Below are positions 4,798 to 9,004 of a DNA stretch of 9,004 nt, piece after piece (the first letter of the stretch is position 1; every line of letters begins with the position of its first letter). The translations under genes and the position numbers were made by a program. Location: NCBI GenBank assembly GCA_021789355.1, contig JAJYJR010000219.1, positions 1 through 9,004 of the forward strand. Direction: 5' to 3'. The notes under the pieces are model-generated. The model searched no databases. It had not been told where the DNA came from and was given only the letters and a program-made list of their open reading frames with translations. The stretch comes from Chloroflexota bacterium. Its GTDB lineage: Bacteria; Chloroflexota; Limnocylindria; Limnocylindrales; CSP1-4.

Positions 4798-5439
4798 GTG
4801 AGCAGCACGTGGCGCGCCGAGCTGTGGGTCCACGGCTCCCGCCCCGACCGCGCCGACGACATCCAGGCCGCCCTCGACGACGCCTGGGGCGAGATGGTGG
4901 TGAACGGCTACGCCCACGAGGACGCCGGTGAGGCGGAGATCGCCTGCTCGGGCGTCGGTCAGATCACGGCCGGCGGGTCGTTCGAGGCGCGCGCGGCCGA
5001 GCTGGCCGAGATCGTGTGGGAGGCGAACGGCGCGTACGCCGACGTTGAGGCGGCGGGCACGTGCCTCGACGGCCTCGAGCAGCGGACGTGGGCGTCGAGC
5101 GAAGACGACTACAAGGCGTCGATGCTGGAGGAGCGGGTGCCGGCAGTGGCGGTCGAGCCCGGAGCGCTCGGGGGTCCGGCGGGCGGCAGCGGAATGGCCG
5201 CCGCGATCGTCATCTGCCGCTCGATGGGCGACGGCGACGCCACCGCCTACGGTCCCTTCGTGGCGGCCTCCTTCGACGAGGCCGTGGCGGCTGCGAAGGC
5301 GTGGCTCCGGACGCAGCCGTGCAGACCTGCCCGGCGCGATCCGTTCTGGACCTCGCCCCGTGAGCTCACTTGCGAACGGCTGCTGCGCGGCGAGGACGGC
5401 CCCGCGGGCCACGAGATCGTGTGGCTGGAGGCGCCGTAG
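4798..5439 (+). CDS. Hypothetical protein, 213 aa, two-part
   Basis: A GTG start with AAAGGAG 7 bases upstream. The N-terminal part (1 to about 112) runs SSTWRAELWVHGSRPDR, then an acidic helix and 'EIVWEANGAYADVE' and ends near DDYKASM. A Gly/Ala-rich linker (120-135) leads to a C-terminal part (136-213) with AAAIVICRSM and a Trp-containing end (FWTSP, EIVWLEAP). Strand-helix alternation in the N-terminal part suggests a small alpha/beta fold, but I do not recognise a family. Both parts are soluble and acidic. It sits between two paralogues in one direction, so a joint function with them is likely but unknown. Confidence 0.7.
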   Translation: MSSTWRAELWVHGSRPDRADDIQAALDDAWGEMVVNGYAHEDAGEAEIACSGVGQITAGGSFEARAAELAEIVWEANGAYADVEAAGTCLDGLEQRTWASSEDDYKASMLEERVPAVAVEPGALGGPAGGSGMAAAIVICRSMGDGDATAYGPFVAASFDEAVAAAKAWLRTQPCRPARRDPFWTSPRELTCERLLRGEDGPAGHEIVWLEAP

Positions 5440-5501
5440 GGCCCTCCCGACGCCGAGTGAGCACGACGACGTTCGATGGCGGGTCAGTGGGAGAGAAACC
5501 G

Positions 5502-6053
5502 ATGGGACGAGCCGCACGGACCAGGCGAGCGCGACGGCAGACGCGAAAGGCCAGGGTCACCTTCCCGAACCCGCGTGCAGGACAGCCCGCGGTGCACCAG
5601 GCGGCCCTCAGCGCCGAGGCGCTGGCGGAGTGGGCGGCCGAACGCGAGGCCCTCCGACTGGCCGGCGATCCCGATCGACCGCCCGATGTCCGCACCGGCG
5701 CCATGCGCGTCTGGCAGCTCCGTCCGGACGAGCCCCACGCGTGCCCCGCCATCGGGCTCGACGAGACCATCGTCGCCGGCTGGATGGCCGGCCATCGTCT
5801 CGGCGTGGTGGCCACGCTGCTCGTCTCGCGGCTGCCGGACGGTCGTGTCCTGCTCCGCTACCGGGCGGTCCATGCCGGCGCCATCATCAGCGATGTAGAG
5901 GTTCAGCTGGCCACCGAGGCCGACATCGAGCCTGCGGTCCGCCCCGTCTTCGCCCGCTGGGCCGAGCTCGGCTTCGAGCCGCCAGACGCGGCGTCCGCGG
6001 CCGACTTCGCGGAGGCGATGCGGCTCGTCCGGCGTCTTGACGAGGTCGCCTGA
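5502..6053 (+). CDS. Hypothetical protein, paralogue B, 183 aa
   Basis: The protein has the same design as the product of 4205-4762: a basic start (MGRAARTRRARRQTRK), 'EALAEWAAEREALRLAGDPDRPP' (about 39-61), an R-x-W strand, then 'VSRLPDGRVLLRYR' and a C-terminal helix. The longer open frame upstream is rejected because MGRAA aligns exactly with the paralogue and GGGAGAG lies just before this ATG. DNA around the two starts is also alike: CAGTGGGA, then GAGAG...CCGATGGGACGAGC. This points to gene duplication rather than convergence. No known family, no membrane helix. It ends the three-gene unit; a short stem, CGGCG TGAT CGCCG (6063-6076), follows the stop. Confidence 0.7.
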   Translation: MGRAARTRRARRQTRKARVTFPNPRAGQPAVHQAALSAEALAEWAAEREALRLAGDPDRPPDVRTGAMRVWQLRPDEPHACPAIGLDETIVAGWMAGHRLGVVATLLVSRLPDGRVLLRYRAVHAGAIISDVEVQLATEADIEPAVRPVFARWAELGFEPPDAASAADFAEAMRLVRRLDEVA

Positions 6054-6313
6054 CCGGGACGCCGGCGTGATCGCCGACTCCGACCACTCGCAACGCGACG
6101 CCCGGGGCCCGGCCCGGCCCGGCTTCGACGCTCGTCTCCGGGAACCGCGCATCGTCAACGGGAGGAGGCGACAACTCCCGGTGTGGACAGGCGGCTTGAG
6201 GCTCCGACGCGGCCTCCTGACGGAACGGCCGGGTCGGGCATCAACGTTGCACACGTCCAGCACGCGCGCATAGCCGAGTGGCACCTCGCAGACGCGACTC
6301 CTGCCCTCCGGCG
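6054..6313. other. Convergent intergenic stretch with a weak hairpin
   Basis: These 260 bases separate the ends of the 5502 gene (+) and the helix-turn-helix gene (-). They hold a 5-bp stem at 6063-6076, a GGCCC/GGCCCGGCC-rich tract near 6107-6121, and CGGGAG (6159-6164) with CTCCCG (6175-6180), a 6-bp hairpin that may serve termination. No convincing gene was found on either strand. Confidence 0.4.
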
Positions 6314-6541
6314 TCAAGGGGGAGGGGATCCACCGTCGTCGCGCACAGGCAGGTCGCGCGCATCGCGCAGGTAGCGCGCCCGGAAGGCGACGAAGTCGAC
6401 CTCGCGCACGCGGTACGAGCGCCGGCCGCCGGCATCGAAGGCCACCGCCGCGAGGCGCCCGAGCTCGACCTGGCGCAGAACCCAGCGGCGCGTGTAGCCG
6501 AGTTCGGCGGCGATCTCCGGGATCGTGCGGTAGCGGGTCAT
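6314..6541 (-). CDS. Excisionase/MerR-type helix-turn-helix protein, 75 aa
   Basis: A small DNA-binding protein. Residues 6-28 (TIPEIAAELGYTRRWVLRQVELG) give the helix-turn-helix of the excisionase (HTH_17) group. The beta-wing RLAAVAFDAGGRRSYRVREVDFVAF follows, with the usual 'G-[RK]-x-[YW]-R-[IV]' strand, and then a short charged tail. Such proteins act as phage or plasmid excision factors or as small repressors. No integrase is within the window, so a regulator role is equally possible. It is divergent from the protease operon, with 220 bases between the two starts, a natural place for its operators. The ribosome site is weak (GGGG about 8 bases upstream). Confidence 0.8.
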   Translation of the reverse strand: MTRYRTIPEIAAELGYTRRWVLRQVELGRLAAVAFDAGGRRSYRVREVDFVAFRARYLRDARDLPVRDDGGSPPP

Positions 6542-6597
6542 GCGATGCGCCCCGTCAGGCTCTGCGGAGCTGACCCGAACGAGGGGCCAGCACGGGC

Positions 6598-6626
6598 GAG
6601 CGTGGTCGAGGGAGGCGCACCGTCAA
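6598..6626 (-). promoter_or_regulatory. Promoter-like motif TTGAC-N13-CGACCACGCTC
   Basis: On the minus strand TTGACG is followed after 13 bases by CGACCACGCTCGCCC, matching 11 of 15 bases of the element at 4124. CACGCT serves as an NANNNT-type -10. The helix-turn-helix ATG (6541) lies 56 bases downstream. Confidence 0.4.
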
Positions 6627-6656
6627 GCAAGGCGGGCTTCCCTGGCCGCGAACGTT

Positions 6657-6710
6657 GGGAACGCTGGGCAGGCAGGGCACGGTGGGAACGAATGGACTCG
6701 ACGCTCGACG
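6657..6710 (+). repeat. Nine-base periodic G-run array and tandem 7-mer
   Basis: Four GGG triplets start at 6657, 6666, 6675 and 6684, exactly 9 bases apart, with the outer units both reading GGGAACG. This is also a six-base-loop G-quadruplex pattern. CTCGACG then occurs twice in tandem (6697-6703, 6704-6710). The array sits between the divergent helix-turn-helix and protease genes, 52-105 bases before the protease ATG. Protein-binding sites are likely; which protein binds is unknown. Confidence 0.45.
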
Positions 6711-6761
6711 CCGCGTGCGCTTCTGTACGGGCCGACGGTCTGCGCAGGAGAGTTCACACCG

Positions 6762-8147
6762 ATGTCCAGGCACGCACCGCGCCTATCGGATCGGCGCACA
6801 CGGCGCTGGTTGCACACCCACCGGGTGGTGGTGCGTGGTCTCACGCTGGTCGATCACGTGGGCTCGCCGCGGGCCACCCGCGAGGTCGCGAGCCTGGCCG
6901 CTATGCTGCGTGCGCCTGAGCAGGTCGCCGCGGCTGGCGGATCGATCGTGCGCGGTGTGTTGTTCGCGGGCCCGCCCGGGGTGGGCAAGACGAACCTCGC
7001 GCGCATCCTCGCGGCGCTCCTCGGCGACGCCGTTCCCTACTACGAGTGCACCGCCGCCGAGCTCACCGAGCGGCGCGTCGCTGCGCTGGCGCGCTTCTTC
7101 GCCGGGCACCCGGCGCCCGCGGTCCTGTACATCGACGAGATCGACGCGGTGGCCCTCGAGCGTGGTTCGCGGGTCCACGACCGGCGCTCGCGGAGCGTGC
7201 TTTATGCCCTGCTCTCGGCGCTCGATGGATTGCGCGACGGGGGCCGGGTCCTCTATCTCGCCAGCACGAACACCGACCCCGCCTTCTTGGATCGCTCGCT
7301 CCTCCGCGCCGGGCGCTTCGGGCGGATGGTGCGCCTCGAGCTGCCCACGCGCGCAGAGCGGCGCGAGCTGCTCGGCTACCTGCTCGCGCGTCGCCAGGTC
7401 GCCGAGCCGCTCGATCTCGAGCGCGCCGCCGAGCTCACCCGGGGGCGCAGCGGCGCCGACCTCGTCGGCGCGCTCGACGACGGACTCGCCCTGGCACTCG
7501 CCGACGGCGTCGCGAGCGGCCTCACGTGGCGGCACCTGGTCGAGGCCATCCGTCGCCACGGGGAGGTCGACGAGGTTCCTGCCCTCGCTCCGGCCCAGCG
7601 CCGCCGCCAGGCCGTCCACGAAAGCGCGCATGCCGTCGTGGCCCTGGAGCTCCTGGGCCCGGGTGCCATCACCGCGATAGCGCTCGGCGATCATCGCGGG
7701 GGTCGCACCGAGCTCGGTCCCGACGACGGCTCGCGCCCCGACCTGCCTGACGAGGAGCTACTTGCCCGCGTCGCCGTCCTTCTCGCGGGCGCCATCGGCG
7801 AGCGCCTGTTCCTGGGCTCGGGGTCGCTCGGGGGTGGCAGCGACATGCAGCAGGCGACGGAGCTGCTGCTGTCCCGCCTATCGTGCGGCACCGATCCGGC
7901 GTGGGGCGAGCTGTGCACCGACGCCTTTGTCCGGGAGACCGGTCCGCGCCTCCTCGATGCGCGCGCCGCCGCGGTGCGCCTCGAACTCGATCATCAGGCT
8001 GCGCGAGCCGCCGCGATCCTGGAACACCGGCGGGACGCCGTGCTGGCCTTCGCCGACACGCTGCTCGCGGACGAGGCACTGAGCGGCGATGCCCTCAGCG
8101 CAGCGCTCGGCGCGCTGCCCCGGGAGAGCGAGGTGGGGGTTGCCTGA
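6762..8147 (+). CDS. FtsH-like AAA+ zinc metalloprotease without membrane helices
   Basis: A 461-residue protein with the FtsH domain order. The AAA+ domain has Walker A GPPGVGKT (70-77), Walker B AVLYIDEID (120-128), sensor-1 Asn (STNTDP, 170) and the second region of homology LLRAGRFGR with both arginine fingers (182, 185). A helical lid follows, then an M41 peptidase domain with the zinc motif HESAH (286-290, usual form HEAGH) and the third ligand Asp 361 in GGGSDMQQAT. The His-to-Asp spacing is close to that of E. coli FtsH. It should be an ATP-driven protease. FtsH proteins normally begin with two membrane helices and a periplasmic domain; here the AAA+ domain starts near residue 25 with none. 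The aromatic 'FVG' pore loop is also missing, replaced by about ten residues (ECTAAELTER). The ATG at 6762 is chosen because AGGAGAG lies 9 bases upstream; the open frame to 6540 is not coding-like. Its stop overlaps the next start (TGATG). Confidence 0.9.
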   Translation: MSRHAPRLSDRRTRRWLHTHRVVVRGLTLVDHVGSPRATREVASLAAMLRAPEQVAAAGGSIVRGVLFAGPPGVGKTNLARILAALLGDAVPYYECTAAELTERRVAALARFFAGHPAPAVLYIDEIDAVALERGSRVHDRRSRSVLYALLSALDGLRDGGRVLYLASTNTDPAFLDRSLLRAGRFGRMVRLELPTRAERRELLGYLLARRQVAEPLDLERAAELTRGRSGADLVGALDDGLALALADGVASGLTWRHLVEAIRRHGEVDEVPALAPAQRRRQAVHESAHAVVALELLGPGAITAIALGDHRGGRTELGPDDGSRPDLPDEELLARVAVLLAGAIGERLFLGSGSLGGGSDMQQATELLLSRLSCGTDPAWGELCTDAFVRETGPRLLDARAAAVRLELDHQAARAAAILEHRRDAVLAFADTLLADEALSGDALSAALGALPRESEVGVA

Positions 8148-8293
8148 TGGGCGTCGTTCGCCTCGCCGTGCGGTTGCTCCTCCTGGTGGTGTTCTGCGCG
8201 GCCCTTGCCGCCGTCGTGTTGGCCGCCCTCATCGCCGCGGCCGCGTGGACGCTCCTGCGGGTGGCCGCGCCGGACCCGGGATCGAGGGGCTAG
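8147..8293 (+). CDS. Single-helix membrane peptide, 48 aa
   Basis: The start codon shares one base with the protease stop (TGATG), so translation is coupled. Residues 3-40 are almost wholly hydrophobic (LAVRLLLLVVFCAALAAVVL onward through alanines to TLLRV), forming one long or two short membrane helices, with a short polar end (APDPGSRG). No domain is recognised. Placed between an FtsH-like protease lacking membrane helices and a J-domain membrane protein, it could anchor the protease. That is inference; it could also be a substrate or a regulatory peptide. Confidence 0.7.
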   Translation: MGVVRLAVRLLLLVVFCAALAAVVLAALIAAAAWTLLRVAAPDPGSRG

Positions 8294-8300
8294 TGGCGCC

Positions 8301-8834
8301 GTGAATCCCTGGCTGGTCCTCGGTGTCGACCCGAGCGCGGACGCCGGAGCCGTGCGCGCCGCCTACCACCGCCTCGCTCGCCAGCACCACCCCGACCACG
8401 GTGGATCGACGGCCCAGATGCGCGAGATCAACGCCGCCTACGGGCTCCTCGATGCCACCCTGCGGGCCGCGTCGAACCGCTCGACAGGGGCCGGAAGCTC
8501 CGCCGATCCGGCAGGCTGCTCCGGCGCCCGTGCCGCGTCGGCTACCGACGCACGACCGGCGGCATCGTGGTCGCGGCGTGCGCGGAGCTGGCTGGCGGGC
8601 TCCCGGCCCGGGCAGTGGCTGACCTCGCTCGTGATCCTCATGGTCGTGCACCAGGTCGCGGTGGCCGCAGCGATCGGGGCGCCCTCGTTCCTTGAAACGC
8701 TCGTGGCACTCCTCGCGCTGTCGCTGCAGGCAGCCGCCACGCCTGCCGGGCAGGCTTTCGCCCCGGGCCGCGACGCCCTGGCGCTCGCGGTCCTTATGCT
8801 GCGCGCCGCCTTCTGGTGCGCCGATCAGTGGTGA
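8301..8834 (+). CDS. J-domain (DnaJ-like) membrane protein, 177 aa
   Basis: A J-domain at residues 1-55: NPWLVLGVDPSADAGAVRAA, then YHRLARQHHPDHGG with the essential HPD (30-32), and the closing helix REINAAYGLLD. The J-domain is what stimulates Hsp70 (DnaK) ATPase. There is no Gly/Phe region, zinc centre or substrate domain of classical DnaJ. Instead a Ser/Ala linker (56-100) leads to about three hydrophobic segments: 107-126, 130-146 and 158-172. It is thus a membrane-tethered J-protein that would recruit DnaK to the membrane. The GTG at 8301 is 7 bases after the previous stop, with GAGGGG upstream. It forms one operon with the protease and the small membrane peptide. A 12-bp hairpin overlaps its stop. 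Confidence 0.85.
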   Translation: MNPWLVLGVDPSADAGAVRAAYHRLARQHHPDHGGSTAQMREINAAYGLLDATLRAASNRSTGAGSSADPAGCSGARAASATDARPAASWSRRARSWLAGSRPGQWLTSLVILMVVHQVAVAAAIGAPSFLETLVALLALSLQAAATPAGQAFAPGRDALALAVLMLRAAFWCADQW

Positions 8835-8850
8835 CGTCGCGCACCAGAAG
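8810..8850. terminator. Hairpin at the end of the protease/J-domain operon
   Basis: CTTCTGGTGCGC (8810-8821) and GCGCACCAGAAG (8839-8850) are a perfect 12-bp inverted repeat with a 17-base loop. The 5' arm is inside the last codons of the J-domain gene. There is no T-run after it. It is probably a terminator or mRNA-stabilising 3' end. Confidence 0.55.
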
Positions 8851-8864
8851 TCGTCAGGCGGCCC

Positions 8865-8893
8865 TTGACCGTGGCTCCACCTCGCCGAAGCTC
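8865..8893 (+). promoter_or_regulatory. Promoter-like motif TTGAC-N13-CGCCGAAGCTC
   Basis: TTGACC followed 13 bases later by CGCCGAAGCTC (8883-8893), the same as at 4106, with flanking CCC before and CGC..CGCTC after. It ends 50 bases before the ATG at 8944. Its 3' half also forms one arm of a hairpin over the ribosome site, so it may be a leader element rather than a -10 box. Confidence 0.45.
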
Positions 8894-8940
8894 CCGCACC
8901 GCTCGGGCCATGGGCGGTCCCCCTCGCAGTGCGGAGCTTC
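8887..8940 (+). promoter_or_regulatory. Hairpin sequestering the ribosome site of the 8944 gene
   Basis: GAAGCTCC-C-GCAC (8887-8899) pairs with GTGCGGAGCTTC (8929-8940): 12 base pairs with a single bulged C and a 29-base loop. The Shine-Dalgarno GGAG (8933-8936) is entirely inside the stem and the ATG follows 3 bases after it. If transcribed, this would limit translation in the manner of an RNA thermometer or a ligand-controlled leader. It requires an RNA that starts at or before about 8887. Confidence 0.45.
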
Positions 8941-8943
8941 CCG

Positions 8944-9004
8944 ATGACATCTCCAGACGCCGAGGTCCGGCCCGACGACGTGGCAGCGCGCCTGCCCGAG
9001 CCGC
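8944..9004 (+). CDS. Start of a gene running off the window
   Basis: An ATG with GGAG 7 bases upstream opens a frame with no stop to the window end. Only 20 residues are visible, acidic and proline-containing (MTSPDAEVRPDDVAARLPEP). The product is unknown. The codons are GC-ending and look coding. It has its own promoter-like motif and leader hairpin, and lies beyond the hairpin closing the protease operon, so it is probably a separate unit. Confidence 0.6.
   Translation, partial: MTSPDAEVRPDDVAARLPEP

Noticed and set aside
6268..6315. tRNA-like string GCCGAGTGGCACCTCGCAGA
   Set aside because: It recalls a D-arm, but no T-arm, anticodon stem or acceptor stem can be built.
5484..6317. 277-residue open frame on the minus strand starting at TTG 6317
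   Set aside because: It lies mostly opposite paralogue B, its only start is TTG without a good ribosome site, and it shows no recognisable domain.
6540..6761. N-terminal extension of the FtsH-like protein
   Set aside because: The translation is low-complexity, a ribosome site precedes the ATG at 6762, and the stretch holds the phased repeat array and a divergent promoter-like motif.

Overview
The window is a GC-rich (mostly NNG/NNC codons), actinobacteria-like stretch, though a Chloroflexota-type host cannot be excluded. It reads as an accessory or mobile region. It opens with the tail of an IS21-family insertion sequence, and the rest is mostly small uncharacterised proteins in short transcription units on both strands. 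There is an excisionase-type DNA-binding protein but no rRNA, tRNA, CRISPR array or core metabolic gene. No species can be named from the sequence.

Layout. 1-200: 3' end of an istB gene and the right terminus of its IS. 331-1065 (+): zinc-ribbon protein related to the DUF4379 type, its 5' side abutting the IS. 1081-1898 (-): a two-gene unit made of a protein with a near-perfect 8-residue repeat (predicted beta-solenoid) and a 58-residue cysteine-rich peptide; a shared hairpin at 1072-1095 ends it against the zinc-ribbon gene. 2162-2910 (+): a coupled pair, a small zinc-ribbon protein and a two-helix membrane protein with a SHOCT-like motif and a proline/arginine tail. 3185-3799 (-): hypothetical protein with a G-quadruplex motif in its leader. 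4205-6053 (+): three-gene unit in which the first and third genes are diverged paralogues. 6314-6541 (-): excisionase/MerR-like helix-turn-helix protein. 6762-8834 (+): tight operon of an FtsH-like AAA+/M41 metalloprotease without membrane helices, a 48-residue single-helix membrane peptide, and a J-domain membrane protein. 8944-end (+): start of another gene.

The most interesting unit is 6762-8834. It looks like a rearranged FtsH: the protease has intact ATPase and zinc-protease motifs but lacks the N-terminal membrane helices and the usual aromatic pore loop. The next two genes encode a bare membrane helix and a membrane-bound Hsp70 co-chaperone domain. My inference is a substrate-selective membrane quality-control or regulatory proteolysis cassette; no partner or substrate is visible.

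A second theme is regulatory. Six intergenic regions contain TTGAC followed 13 bases later by a sequence resembling CGCCGAAGCTC, usually 50-100 bases before a start codon. The copies at 4106 and 8865 are nearly identical. Several leaders also carry hairpins or G-rich arrays.
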